Origin: Methylophaga sp.
Lineage (GTDB): Bacteria; Pseudomonadota; Gammaproteobacteria; Nitrosococcales; Methylophagaceae
NCBI RefSeq assembly: GCF_030651745.1
Contig: NZ_JAUSCC010000110.1
Span: 1 to 42,703 of the forward strand
Reading direction: 5' to 3'
DNA length: 42,703 bases
A program made the translations under genes and the position numbers. The notes under the pieces were generated by a model. It was not told the DNA's origin. It saw nothing but the letters and a program-made list of their open reading frames with translations, and searched no databases. Shown piece by piece: positions 8,928 through 17,383 of this stretch; within the stretch, counting starts at the first letter, position 1; each line of letters begins with the position of its first letter.

Positions 8928-8960
8928 CTTAAGTTTTTCTTAAGTTTCTGACTTTATTCT
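8928..8960 (+). promoter_or_regulatory. PmrA-type box and promoter of the ten-gene operon
   Basis: The two perfect half-sites CTTAAG (8928-8933 and 8939-8944) are separated by five T. A -10-like TATTCT at 8955-8960 begins ten bases after the box, the same arrangement as at 17384-17416. A PmrA/QseB-like regulator is encoded in the operon downstream, so this is likely an autoregulated promoter. Confidence 0.8.
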
Positions 8961-8989
8961 AGGCAACCATAAACATCAGGAGATGATTT

Positions 8990-9685
8990 ATGGAAGCCAC
9001 CATATTAAATAGTTCGACATCCACCACAGCGAGACATTGGCAACAACGGTTGTTGTTTCCGCATAAATCACTGTGTTTAATTGATAATCAGTCAATTGAA
9101 CATATGGCGGTGCAAGCCTTTATCAGCGAGCGTTTTAATCAGACTTTTGGCGCTGAAATACAGCATTTTTTACCGTATTTTATTGCCAGTCAGATGGATG
9201 ATGTAATTGATTCGGCGATTGGTTTCCAACCGGTTCAGCAGCAACCATTGTTTCTTGAACAGTATCTTGCACACCCCATCGAAAAAACACTGAAACTGCA
9301 TGGTATTCAAACCAGTCGCTCGGACATTGTGGAAATCGGTAATCTGGCCGCCAGTTTCAACAGTGGCAGTCCGTTATTGTTTATTTTGCTGGCTGCCGTT
9401 TTACAGCAGGCTAATTATAAGTGGGTTGTGTTTACCGCAACGCGTCAGGTCCGACATCTCATCGCCCGGCTACAGCTCACTACATTCACTTTAGGCGAAG
9501 CCGATCCTCAACTACTGATTGATAAAACTCAGCAGTGGGGAAGTTATTACTCTCATCAACCCGTCGTACTTGCCGGCAATTTGCCGACAGCAATCGAGCA
9601 TTTGCTACAACATCATGTCATTCAATCGCTATTGGATACCCATAAGGATTTTGTCCAGAACACAGCCAGGATGATCAGCAAATGA
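8990..9685 (+). CDS. thermostable-hemolysin family protein (GNAT-like)
   Basis: This 231-residue protein resembles the thermostable hemolysin (T_hemolysin, delta-VPH) family, whose fold is related to acetyltransferases and acyl-homoserine-lactone synthases. Visible family features are the aromatic start of the core (FISERFNQTFGAEIQHFLPY), a conserved acidic/asparagine segment VEIGNLAASFNSGS near residue 117, and WVVFTATRQVRHL in the second half. There is no signal peptide, so the name hemolysin probably does not describe its role; acyl or acetyl transfer is more likely. AGGAG precedes the ATG by about seven bases. It is the first gene of the operon, overlapping the AMP-ligase by four bases. 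Function is inferred from family and context only. Confidence 0.8.
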   Translation: MEATILNSSTSTTARHWQQRLLFPHKSLCLIDNQSIEHMAVQAFISERFNQTFGAEIQHFLPYFIASQMDDVIDSAIGFQPVQQQPLFLEQYLAHPIEKTLKLHGIQTSRSDIVEIGNLAASFNSGSPLLFILLAAVLQQANYKWVVFTATRQVRHLIARLQLTTFTLGEADPQLLIDKTQQWGSYYSHQPVVLAGNLPTAIEHLLQHHVIQSLLDTHKDFVQNTARMISK

Positions 9686-11160
9686 GCAGCAAAATTTTGC
9701 AATTTCTGGAAATGCTGACAACAGAGCATCCCGACAAAATATGTGTGGGTGATGGTCTTCAGCAACTGACGCGCCAGCAATTGATGCAGCAGGTTGAATC
9801 AGTCGCTGCAGAATTAATGGAATATCAACATCAGGTTGTGGGATTACTGGCAGATAACAGCGTGCAATGGTTGATCATGGATCTGGCCGCACAACGTGCC
9901 GGTATTATTTTATTGCCTTTGCCATTATTTTTTACCCCGGATCAGTTACAACATGCCTTGCAGAGTGCTGGTGCTGTTGGACTGATTCATGATCGCCCTT
10001 TAACGATAGACGCCGATGTTCTGGCTGAAAGCCATTTTGTGAACAGTCTGATGATGAGCTTTACGGTCTGTCGAGGTAAGTCTTACATCACATTACCTGC
10101 AGGCACAGCAAAGATTACCTTCACCTCCGGATCAACAGCCGATCCAAAAGGAGTCTGCCTGAGTAATGACAATCAGTACCAAGTCAGTCAGAGTTTATTA
10201 AGCGTACTGCAAATGCAAAACGTGCGGCATATGGCATTACTGCCATTAAGTACATTGCTGGAAAACATTGCCGGACTTTACACACCATTATTAAGTGGTG
10301 GAGAAGTCATATTACTCAGCATGGAAGAAACCGGCTTTTCCGGTAGCCTTTCAGGCAATCTCCAGCCATTACTGAACACACTTTCCCATTACCAGCCAGA
10401 AAGTCTGATTCTGGTTCCGGAATTACTCTCAGCTTTGCTATTAGCAGCTGAACAGGGTTGGCAACCACCAGAATCCTTACAATTTATTGCTGTGGGGGGA
10501 AGCCGGGTTGCCAGCGAACTGATTGAACGTGCTCGCCAGTTTGGGCTGCCAGTGTATGAAGGCTATGGCTTGTCAGAGTGCAGCTCAGTAGTCAGTCTCA
10601 ACACACCAGCACAAGACAAGCCTGGAACAGCGGGCAAGGTATTGCCACATGTCGACATCCAGATTGAAGAGGGTGAAATCATGGTCACTGGCAATGCTTT
10701 TCTGGGCTACATTGGTATCAACTCACCCCAACAAAATAGAGTATCTACCGGAGATATGGGCTATCTGGATCAGGATGGATTTTTAGTCATTCAAGGCCGT
10801 AAAAAACAGCTGCTGATTTCCAGTTATGGCCGAAATATCAATCCTGAGTGGGTGGAAAGCGAGGTACTGGCACACCCAGAAATCCTGCAATGCGTTTTAT
10901 TTGGTGATGCAAAACCATATTGCAGCGCATTGATTTATACCCGTTTAAGCAATGCCGAACTTGAAAATTGGCTATTAAAGGTCAATCACAAGCTGCCTGC
11001 CTACGCACAAATTATCAAATGGCTGCGCATTGAACAGCCACTGACAGCGAAAGCTGGTCTGCTCACGGCCAATGGCCGACCACGGCGCAATCATATTTTT
11101 GCTTTGTTTCAAAATGAATTGGAATCCATCTACCAGGAGCCACAATATGGGATTTTTTGA
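9682..11160 (+). CDS. AMP-dependent acyl ligase
   Basis: This 492-residue ANL-superfamily enzyme should activate a carboxylic acid with ATP to an acyl-adenylate and then pass it to CoA or a carrier. The core motifs are complete: TFTSGSTADPKGV (phosphate loop) near residue 148, YEGYGLSEC near 292, STGDMGYLDQDGFL near 357 and the hinge GRKKQLLISSYGRNI near 372. The C-terminal lid is short and lacks a clear catalytic lysine of the usual PKTxxGKxxR type, ending in ANGRPRRNHIF. The substrate is unknown, with a fatty acid most likely. It overlaps its neighbours on both sides (4 bp with the hemolysin-like gene, 14 bp with the diiron gene), implying translational coupling and a joint pathway. Confidence 0.88.
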   Translation: MSSKILQFLEMLTTEHPDKICVGDGLQQLTRQQLMQQVESVAAELMEYQHQVVGLLADNSVQWLIMDLAAQRAGIILLPLPLFFTPDQLQHALQSAGAVGLIHDRPLTIDADVLAESHFVNSLMMSFTVCRGKSYITLPAGTAKITFTSGSTADPKGVCLSNDNQYQVSQSLLSVLQMQNVRHMALLPLSTLLENIAGLYTPLLSGGEVILLSMEETGFSGSLSGNLQPLLNTLSHYQPESLILVPELLSALLLAAEQGWQPPESLQFIAVGGSRVASELIERARQFGLPVYEGYGLSECSSVVSLNTPAQDKPGTAGKVLPHVDIQIEEGEIMVTGNAFLGYIGINSPQQNRVSTGDMGYLDQDGFLVIQGRKKQLLISSYGRNINPEWVESEVLAHPEILQCVLFGDAKPYCSALIYTRLSNAELENWLLKVNHKLPAYAQIIKWLRIEQPLTAKAGLLTANGRPRRNHIFALFQNELESIYQEPQYGIF

Positions 11161-11794
11161 CACCCTCTGCCAGCAGACAGATGTTGAACGACAACATTTG
11201 TTTTCTGCCCCGATTATCGATCAGACAATGCGTGGGGAAGTCACGCTGGATCTGTATATCGCCTTTCTTACCCAGGCCTATCATCATGTAAAACATACCG
11301 TGCCGTTACTGATGGCAGTTGGATCGCAATTGCCAGAGCAATATGAGTGGTTGCGTGAAGCCGTTGCCGAATATATTGAGGAAGAGCTGGGGCATCAGGA
11401 GTGGATCCTGAATGATATCGCTGCTTGTGGTCACAATAAGGAATTGGTGCGAAACAGTCGTCCCAATCCTGCCACCGAGCTGATGGTGGCCTATGCCTAC
11501 GATACGGTTTTTCGAGTTAACCCACTGGGATTTTTTGGCATGGTCCATGTCCTTGAGGGCACCAGTATTGCTACCGCAGATAATGCCGCGACAGCCATTC
11601 AGAATGCGTTATTTTTGCCGGACAAAGCCTTTAGTTATTTACGTTCACATGGCGCGTTGGATCAGGACCATGTGAAGTTTTTCGAAGGCTTGATGAATCG
11701 AATAGACGATCCATTGGCACAACAGCAGATAATTCACAGCGCAAAAATGTTTTATCAGTTGTACGGCGATATTTTTCGGAGCCTCACGATATGA
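11147..11794 (+). CDS. haem-oxygenase-like diiron (TenA/CADD/UndA-like) protein
   Basis: This 215-residue, all-helical protein is of the TenA-like iron-containing redox family. Candidate iron ligands are visible in order: EEELGHQEW near residue 80 (Glu and His), HVLEGTS near 138 (Glu), and SHGALDQDHVKFF near 171 (His, Asp and His). This pattern is that of haem-oxygenase-like diiron oxidases such as UndA and CADD rather than thiaminase TenA. Members use O2 and Fe(II) for oxidative chemistry, including decarboxylation of fatty acids. I chose the ATG at 11147 because AGGAG lies eight bases upstream; the longer frame has no such signal. Between an acyl ligase and an SDR, and in one operon with an iron permease, an iron-dependent oxidation of an activated acyl substrate is a reasonable inference. 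Confidence 0.82.
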   Translation: MGFFDTLCQQTDVERQHLFSAPIIDQTMRGEVTLDLYIAFLTQAYHHVKHTVPLLMAVGSQLPEQYEWLREAVAEYIEEELGHQEWILNDIAACGHNKELVRNSRPNPATELMVAYAYDTVFRVNPLGFFGMVHVLEGTSIATADNAATAIQNALFLPDKAFSYLRSHGALDQDHVKFFEGLMNRIDDPLAQQQIIHSAKMFYQLYGDIFRSLTI

Positions 11795-12603
11795 GCACTT
11801 CGCTGAATTCAAAACCGCTGACTGTGGTGTTAACTGGTGCAACGGGCGGGCTGGGAAAGGCTTTGGCAAAGGCATTATCTGCTCAAGGGGTTTTACTGGT
11901 GTTATGTGGACGCGATAACGTCAGACTGGAACAGCTTAATCGGCAATTAGGTGGCCAGCATCATTATGTCGCCAGTGATTTAAGTACCAGTTCTGGTCGT
12001 CAGGCAGTACTTTCCTATTGCCAACAGTTTCCCCGTGGAATTGATGCGTTGATTAATAATGCCGCCAGCAATCATTTCGGTCCTCTTAAAGAGATGAACG
12101 AAATCACCGTGCAGCAAATGCTTATCACTAACTTAATAGTACCAATCGAATTAACCCGTTTATTACTGCCGCTAATGGGAAAAACAGATAAAGCTCAGAT
12201 CATCAATATCGGTTCGGCTTTCAGCCGTCTCGGATTTCCGGGATTCAGTGTTTACAGCGCCTGCAAGTTTGGTCTGCGAGGATTTACCGAAGCGATGCGT
12301 CGTGAATTGGCTGATACCACTATCAAGGTTCGTTTATTTGCCCCGCGCACCATTAGCACAGCCATGAATGATGACAACGTGACGGCAATGAATAAAGCCC
12401 TGGGAAATCATAGTGATAGTGTTGAAAGCGTGGCGAACCAGTTCATCGATTTTTTCCAGCAGGCACAACGCAGTGAACAATTCTTAGGCTGGCCGGAACG
12501 ATTTTTCGGTTGGCTGAATTCAATCAACAGTCGATGGGTAGACCAGGGTCTCGCCAAAAAACTACCGGTGATTCAACGTTATTGGACAGGAGCAGCAAAA
12601 TGA
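11791..12603 (+). CDS. SDR family oxidoreductase
   Basis: This 270-residue short-chain dehydrogenase has the N-terminal cofactor motif TGATGGLGKAL near residue 16, the NNAA motif near residue 87, catalytic Ser in IINIGSAFS near residue 143 and the YSACK pair (Tyr and Lys) near 156. It should reduce a carbonyl or oxidise an alcohol with NAD(P)H. The C-terminal 60 residues are extended and aromatic (FLGWPERFFGWLNS), which could give membrane association or a hydrophobic substrate site. It overlaps the diiron gene by ATGA and the following gene by ATGA as well. It probably acts on the product of the ligase/diiron pair. Confidence 0.9.
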   Translation: MSTSLNSKPLTVVLTGATGGLGKALAKALSAQGVLLVLCGRDNVRLEQLNRQLGGQHHYVASDLSTSSGRQAVLSYCQQFPRGIDALINNAASNHFGPLKEMNEITVQQMLITNLIVPIELTRLLLPLMGKTDKAQIINIGSAFSRLGFPGFSVYSACKFGLRGFTEAMRRELADTTIKVRLFAPRTISTAMNDDNVTAMNKALGNHSDSVESVANQFIDFFQQAQRSEQFLGWPERFFGWLNSINSRWVDQGLAKKLPVIQRYWTGAAK

Positions 12604-13268
12604 AAAAAGTATATGTGACTTTTTATAGCCTGGCATTCGGGATTTTCAGTTTATCAGCCCAGGCAATATCGCCTGAAGCCTTGCCATTACAATCAGCCTG
12701 GGAACATGCCAATTATGAGTTAACGGACAAACAGCAGATCGAGGCATTTGAATTATTAACCGCCAAGGCGGACGAAATTAAAAAACAATCACCTCAACAA
12801 CCTGATGTATTAATCTGGCGAGGGATTATTTATGCCAGTTATGCCGGTATAAAAGGCGGGCTTGGCGCGTTATCAATGGCCAAAACGGCCAAAGCCGATC
12901 TGGAAAAAGCCATTGAAATTGATGATCAGGCATTGAACGGTTCGGCCTATACTACCTTAGGCACACTTTATTATAAGGTGCCAGGCTGGCCGTTAGGTTT
13001 TGGGGATAAGGCAACTGCAGAAACGTTGTTAAAAAATGCATTGAGATTAAACCCGCAAGGCATTGATAGTAATTACTTTTATGCCTTGTTTTTATTGGAT
13101 AAAAAGCAATACGAACAAGCTGATTCATATCTGTTATTCGCTAAAAAAGCAGCGCCCAGAGCAGATAGACCGCTGGCCGATAAAGGTCGTTTAATGGAAA
13201 TTGATAAAGCTTTAGCTGAAGCAAAAAAACATATGAATGGCCAAACGCATGCAAATACTGTTAATTGA
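12600..13268 (+). CDS. secreted TPR-containing (TatT-like) protein
   Basis: This 222-residue protein begins with a Sec signal peptide (basic start, hydrophobic core, cleavage likely after SAQA near residue 21). The mature part carries TPR-like helical pairs, for example ADLEKAIEIDDQALNGSAYTTL-type and LLKNALRLNPQGIDS segments, with the sequence GIKGGLGALSMAKTAKADL between them. It resembles periplasmic TRAP-associated TatT-like TPR proteins, but no transporter of that type is nearby. AGGAG precedes the ATG at 12600, and the start overlaps the SDR stop. The 3' end overlaps the response regulator gene. It is probably a periplasmic scaffold or partner; its role is not known. Confidence 0.8.
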   Translation: MKKVYVTFYSLAFGIFSLSAQAISPEALPLQSAWEHANYELTDKQQIEAFELLTAKADEIKKQSPQQPDVLIWRGIIYASYAGIKGGLGALSMAKTAKADLEKAIEIDDQALNGSAYTTLGTLYYKVPGWPLGFGDKATAETLLKNALRLNPQGIDSNYFYALFLLDKKQYEQADSYLLFAKKAAPRADRPLADKGRLMEIDKALAEAKKHMNGQTHANTVN

Positions 13269-13908
13269 AGATGATCTTCTATTGGCGCAAGGACTTATCC
13301 GTTCCCTGCGCCATGATCGATTTACCGTCAATCATTTAACATTGGGCCGTCAGGCAATTAACAGTATTAAAACCACGCCACCTGATATGGTTATTCTGGA
13401 TCTGGGATTACCCGATATGGATGGCACTGAAGTGCTGGCAGAGATCCGTAAGCACAATGCTGCCGTACCGATATTGGTGCTCACTGCACGCGGCAGCATT
13501 AATGATCGTGTTATCGGTCTGGATGCCGGTGCCGACGATTATCTGGCCAAACCGTTTGATATCGATGAACTACTGGCCAGGTTAAGAGTATTTGAGCGTC
13601 GTCTAAGCAGTAAGCAACATGCTGCGTTGCAAATTGGGTCAGTCAGCTTGGACAGTAAAACCATGCAATTACACGTCGATAATGTGCTGATTGAATTACC
13701 GCGACGTGAATTTATGTTGCTGAAAATCCTGATGGAAAATGTTGGCCGTGTGCAGACGCGGGATAGTCTGGAATCCAAGCTTTATAGCTGGGGCGAAGAG
13801 GTTGCCAGTAATGCAATAGAAGTGCATGTGCATCATTTACGCAAAAAGCTTCCAGAAGGCTTTATCAAAACCATCCGCGGTGTCGGCTACCAGATAAGTA
13901 ATCAATGA
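13249..13908 (+). CDS. OmpR/PmrA-type response regulator
   Basis: This 219-residue regulator has a receiver domain (Asp51 in MVILDLGLPDMDG, acidic pair EDD near residues 7-9, Lys in LAKPFD) and a C-terminal winged helix ending HVHHLRKKL and IKTIRGVGYQI, typical of the OmpR family. It is of the QseB/PmrA subgroup by size and signature. I prefer the ATG at 13249 (MQILLIEDD) over that at 13237 because it gives the usual family N-terminus. The gene overlaps the TPR gene before it and the kinase gene after it. Three PmrA-like direct repeats in this window (6431, 8928, 17384), including one upstream of its own operon, are its likely targets. That link is inference from motif and position. Confidence 0.93.
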   Translation: MQILLIEDDLLLAQGLIRSLRHDRFTVNHLTLGRQAINSIKTTPPDMVILDLGLPDMDGTEVLAEIRKHNAAVPILVLTARGSINDRVIGLDAGADDYLAKPFDIDELLARLRVFERRLSSKQHAALQIGSVSLDSKTMQLHVDNVLIELPRREFMLLKILMENVGRVQTRDSLESKLYSWGEEVASNAIEVHVHHLRKKLPEGFIKTIRGVGYQISNQ

Positions 13909-15230
13909 AATCCATCCGACTGTATTTACTGCTGATATTGGTCGCCACATTAATATTGGTAATGTTTGTGTCCTTGCTCAAAGGCTATCAGTCCAGTATC
14001 GAAACGGCACAGCGGTTGTTTGATGAACGTTTAATCAATACGGCTGAATTAATTGCCTCTGCTCATACTGATCAAACTACTGCTGATTCATCCCAAAGTC
14101 CCACCAGTGATTATCTGTTTTTTCAGGTTTGGGATGCTAACGGTCAATTGTTAACTCGATCGAATACTGCGCCACATATAGCGCTAAGCCGTTTTGAAAA
14201 AGGCTTTTATGACGTTAATTTCAAAGGCTTTCGCTGGCATAATTATGTGCATCCTGACCCGCAGTCACAGCGGTGGATTATTGTCGGAGAACGTAGTGAT
14301 GTTCGCAGTTCTATGGCAGAAGATATTGTTTTGGCGACGATTTTGCCAGCCTTTTTCGGCATTGTTATCGCCGCCATTTTAATCTGGTGGCTGATTGGGA
14401 CAGGCTTAAAGCCCTTGAAAACACTTTCTGGTCAACTTGCCAGTAAACAGGCGGATGATTTAAAGCCAATTCAACTGGCTGATCTGCCAAAAGAAATGAG
14501 CCAATTAGTAAAAATTATTAACCAGCTATTCTGGCGACTTGATCAGAGTTTTCAACGTGAACAACGTTTTGCTGCAGATGCGGCGCACGAATTACGTACC
14601 CCTATCAGTGCTCTGCAAATACATCTACATAACCTGCGGCAGACCTATGGTGATGACAGCGAAGATTGGCAACTTATGCAAGCGTCAGTCGACAGAATGG
14701 GACATCTGGTAAATCAGATCCTGATGCTGTATCGCACAGCACCAGAGCAAATTGCTGCTAAAGCCGAAAGCATTGATATGTATAAATTGACCAGCGAGAT
14801 CATTGCACGTGATTATCAGCAATTTGAAAAACGCCAGCAACATATTGAATTGATTGGTAAGTCAGCCATGCTACAAGGGCATGGTTTTGCATTGGAAACT
14901 TTGCTACAGAATCTGCTGGATAATGCCAGCAAATACGCTCCAGAAAAGGGGCATATATTGATTAATGTTCAGCCAACCGAAAAAGGCGTGCGTTTAATTG
15001 TTGAGGATGATGGACCGGGAATTCCTGCAGACCAGTATGAGCGTATTTTTGACCGGTTTTATCGCTACCAGAATGAAAACAGCGATCTGCAGTTACCCGG
15101 TTGCGGTCTTGGGCTGGCTATTGTTCAGCATATTATTGAAATGCACCATGCTGATATCAAACTTACCAATTCAACATTTAAAAGCGGCCTTAAGGTCGTG
15201 ATTGATTTTCCTGCAGCGTTGAATACGTGA
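13905..15230 (+). CDS. sensor histidine kinase, QseC/PmrB-like
   Basis: This 441-residue inner-membrane kinase has TM1 at about 5-24, a periplasmic sensor domain of about 115 residues of the 2CSK_N type (VWDANGQLLTRSN visible), TM2 near 145-168, a HAMP-like linker, the phosphoacceptor box AADAAHELRTPISAL with His228, the N-box NLLDNASKYAP, and G-boxes DDGPGIP and GCGLGLAIV. It should phosphorylate the response regulator encoded directly before it (ATGA overlap). PmrB proteins sense ferric iron through ExxE motifs; I find no such motif in the periplasmic part, so the signal is not known, although the operon also carries an iron permease. Confidence 0.93.
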   Translation: MKSIRLYLLLILVATLILVMFVSLLKGYQSSIETAQRLFDERLINTAELIASAHTDQTTADSSQSPTSDYLFFQVWDANGQLLTRSNTAPHIALSRFEKGFYDVNFKGFRWHNYVHPDPQSQRWIIVGERSDVRSSMAEDIVLATILPAFFGIVIAAILIWWLIGTGLKPLKTLSGQLASKQADDLKPIQLADLPKEMSQLVKIINQLFWRLDQSFQREQRFAADAAHELRTPISALQIHLHNLRQTYGDDSEDWQLMQASVDRMGHLVNQILMLYRTAPEQIAAKAESIDMYKLTSEIIARDYQQFEKRQQHIELIGKSAMLQGHGFALETLLQNLLDNASKYAPEKGHILINVQPTEKGVRLIVEDDGPGIPADQYERIFDRFYRYQNENSDLQLPGCGLGLAIVQHIIEMHHADIKLTNSTFKSGLKVVIDFPAALNT

Positions 15231-15565
15231 TGAAAAAGTTATTTACATGCATTGCTATCTTTTTGATTTCATTGAATAGCTATGCTGAAGTGCCGATGTT
15301 TGAAATTATTATTAAGGATCATTTGTTCTATCCTGATGAACTGGTTATCCCCGCCAATACCAAAGTTAAATTACTGGTCAAAAATCAGGATGCAACGCCC
15401 GAAGAGTTTGAGAGTTATGAACTCAATCGCGAAAAGGTCATTCCCGGAAATACCCAGGCGATTATTTTTATTGGGCCTTTAAAACCCGGTGTTTATCCGT
15501 TTTTTGGAGAGTTTTTCCCCAAAACAGCTCAGGGCAGAATCATTGTCAAAGAGGACGGGGAATAA
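15227..15565 (+). CDS. periplasmic cupredoxin-domain protein
   Basis: This 112-residue protein has a signal peptide (cleavage after SYA near residue 20) and a single cupredoxin-like beta-sandwich: FEIIIKDHLFYPDELVIPAN, then TPEEFESYELNREKVIPG and the C-terminal FFGEFFPKTAQGRIIV. Related small proteins accompany FTR1 permeases and probably handle iron or copper for them. It sits two bases before the FTR1 gene and overlaps the kinase gene by four. As I recall the family, His is usual at ESHDLNREK and FGEFH; here these positions are Tyr and Phe. That would remove likely metal ligands, so metal binding should not be assumed. The location is periplasmic. Confidence 0.82.
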   Translation: MMKKLFTCIAIFLISLNSYAEVPMFEIIIKDHLFYPDELVIPANTKVKLLVKNQDATPEEFESYELNREKVIPGNTQAIIFIGPLKPGVYPFFGEFFPKTAQGRIIVKEDGE

Positions 15566-15567
15566 CC

Positions 15568-16347
15568 ATGCTGCTGAATAGCGTTATTCTGGTGTTACGT
15601 GAAGTACTTGAGGCGGCGATGGTGGTCAGTCTGTTTATGGCATTTACCACGGTTAGCCAGCAATCACGTCGCTTTCTGATCAAGGCCATTCTGCTGGGAC
15701 TGATTGCCGGTGCAACGTATGCGTATTTCTTACCGGAAGTTTCAAACTGGCTGGAAGGGGTTGGTCAGGAAATAACCAATACTGCTATTCATATAGGTAT
15801 CTATTGTTGCCTGACGATTTTTTTATGGCTGATATCAAGGGATATTAACTTACCAAACCAACTGGTCAAAGGCATGATGATGGCCGCAATTATTCTGGCC
15901 ATCAGCCGGGAAAGTGCTGAAATCATGTTGTACATTTCCGGCTTTCGCAGTGACCACTTTTTAATGCAATCTGTATTGTCAGGCAGTTTGATTGGATTAG
16001 GTATTGGGGTCAGCTGCGGTATTTTTTTATATCACCTGATGATTGCTTTAAAACCTGCGGCAGCAACCAAATTTATCTGTGTTCTGGTGGTAATTGTGGG
16101 TGGCAGCATGATGTCTCAGGCCACTCAATTTCTGATTCAGGCCGACTGGTTGGCAGCGACAGAACCCGTTTGGGATAGCTCCCATATTATCAGCGAACAT
16201 TCGTTACCCGGTCAGTTACTGTATGCCTTGATGGCCTATGAGGCCACGCCAACATGGAGCCAGATTCTGGTTTATCTGGCCAGCTTGTTGCTGATGCTGA
16301 TTGTTATTATTTCCGGACGATTTTCCAGGCCTGTTCAACATGATTAA
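15568..16347 (+). CDS. FTR1-family iron permease
   Basis: This 259-residue inner-membrane protein has seven or so hydrophobic segments and two REXXE iron-passage motifs: REVLEAAMVV at about residue 11 and SRESAEIML at about 110. Those motifs define the Ftr1/EfeU permease family, which carries iron into the cell with an oxidising or periplasmic partner. Here the partner is probably the cupredoxin-like protein encoded just upstream. The downstream gene overlaps by eight bases. The position inside an operon with a diiron enzyme and a PmrAB-like system suggests that iron is supplied for that enzyme or that envelope iron is the signal. Both are inference. Confidence 0.92.
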   Translation: MLLNSVILVLREVLEAAMVVSLFMAFTTVSQQSRRFLIKAILLGLIAGATYAYFLPEVSNWLEGVGQEITNTAIHIGIYCCLTIFLWLISRDINLPNQLVKGMMMAAIILAISRESAEIMLYISGFRSDHFLMQSVLSGSLIGLGIGVSCGIFLYHLMIALKPAAATKFICVLVVIVGGSMMSQATQFLIQADWLAATEPVWDSSHIISEHSLPGQLLYALMAYEATPTWSQILVYLASLLLMLIVIISGRFSRPVQHD

Positions 16348-17029
16348 TCTTCGAATCACCTTAGTTTTTTTAATCCTTGTCGCACCATCTAATAGCTATG
16401 CTGACGGTAATCCGGTCGATAAAGTCTATGCACCTTATGTACAGCCATTAGAACGCGAAATTGAATGGCGAATGACAGATTCTGATGGAAAACAAGTTCA
16501 ACGTCTGGGTATAGGTAAAAGCCTGACGGATCGCCTGTTTATTGAAGGTTACTTGATTGGCGAAGATAACCAGAATAATGATCTACGCCTGCAGGCTTTT
16601 GAAATTGAAGCGCTCTGGCAACTCACCGAGCAAGGCGAATATAGTATCGACTGGGGATTGATTACCGAACTTGAGCGACAACGTAATGAGAATAACTGGG
16701 AAGCATCCGCTGGTTTAATCGCGTTGAAAGAGTGGGGCAGATGGGTAGGTATCGCAAACTTCTGGCTTAAATATGAATGGGGGCAAACTCAGGACAACGA
16801 ATTTGAAACAGCCTTGTCATTGCAAACGCGTTATCGGCTTTCGCGGTATTTTGAACCTGCTATAGAGTTTTATGCGGGTGAGGATACACGCGCTTTAGGC
16901 CCGGTTTTCTTGGGTGATATCAGTCTTTCTCCGGGTAAAAAACTGCATTGGGAGATCGGTGTACTCACTGGTCTTAATTCCAAAACAGCCGATACAAATT
17001 GGCGTGGTTTGCTGGAGTATGAATTTTAA
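16340..17029 (+). CDS. predicted outer-membrane beta-barrel-like protein
   Basis: This 229-residue protein has a signal peptide (cleavage after NSYA near residue 21) and a mature part made of alternating beta strands ending in an aromatic residue (GLLEYEF), a classic outer-membrane barrel C-terminus. Strand-like stretches include RLFIEGYLIGE, FEIEALWQLTEQGEYSIDWG and RYFEPAIEFYAGE. It overlaps the FTR1 gene and ends the operon. It may be an outer-membrane channel or sensor for the same metal, but I do not recognise a named family. The ATG at 16340 is preferred over 16301 because only it gives a signal peptide. Confidence 0.75.
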   Translation: MINLRITLVFLILVAPSNSYADGNPVDKVYAPYVQPLEREIEWRMTDSDGKQVQRLGIGKSLTDRLFIEGYLIGEDNQNNDLRLQAFEIEALWQLTEQGEYSIDWGLITELERQRNENNWEASAGLIALKEWGRWVGIANFWLKYEWGQTQDNEFETALSLQTRYRLSRYFEPAIEFYAGEDTRALGPVFLGDISLSPGKKLHWEIGVLTGLNSKTADTNWRGLLEYEF

Positions 17030-17143
17030 ATTGAGGGGACGATAAAATTGGAAGTATGAAGATAGTGAGCAGTGTAGAGCTGATCAGGCCACTGATCACG
17101 ACGATTAATTGGATATGCTGCAGGGTATTTTTCCAAAACGTTC

Positions 17144-17344
17144 TCACACTCCAAAAAAACGACCAACCAAAGCCGTCAGTCCCATTGCCAATGCCCTCCC
17201 AAACATAACCCGTGAGACGGCTTTTGCAATTGATGCTCCCCCAATCCATGCTGATAATGCACCTAAGACTGCTAATGCGATTAGAGCACTGATGGAAACA
17301 CTCCATGCCAATTGATTACTTGAAACCAAAAGTACAACGCCCAA
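17144..17344 (-). pseudogene. 3' fragment of a VIT/CCC1-type iron-manganese transporter gene
   Basis: The minus strand encodes about 66 residues ending in LSAWIGGASIAKAVSRVMF followed by GRALAMGLTALVGRFFGV, which looks like the last two TM segments of a VIT1/CCC1-family transporter (normally about 230 aa). The frame has no ATG; a stop (TGA) lies nine codons upstream of the TTG and the expected N-terminal two-thirds is missing. It is therefore most likely a decayed remnant. It lies on the strand opposite to the iron-permease operon and next to it, so another iron-handling gene was once here. The identification rests on recall of the family C-terminus. Confidence 0.6.
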
Positions 17345-17383
17345 GTATTTATTTTCTTCCTTGAGTAAGTATCAAATAACAAA

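Noticed and set aside
17030..17110. TGATCA inverted repeat after the iron operon as a terminator
   Set aside because: The stem is short and there is no T-run.
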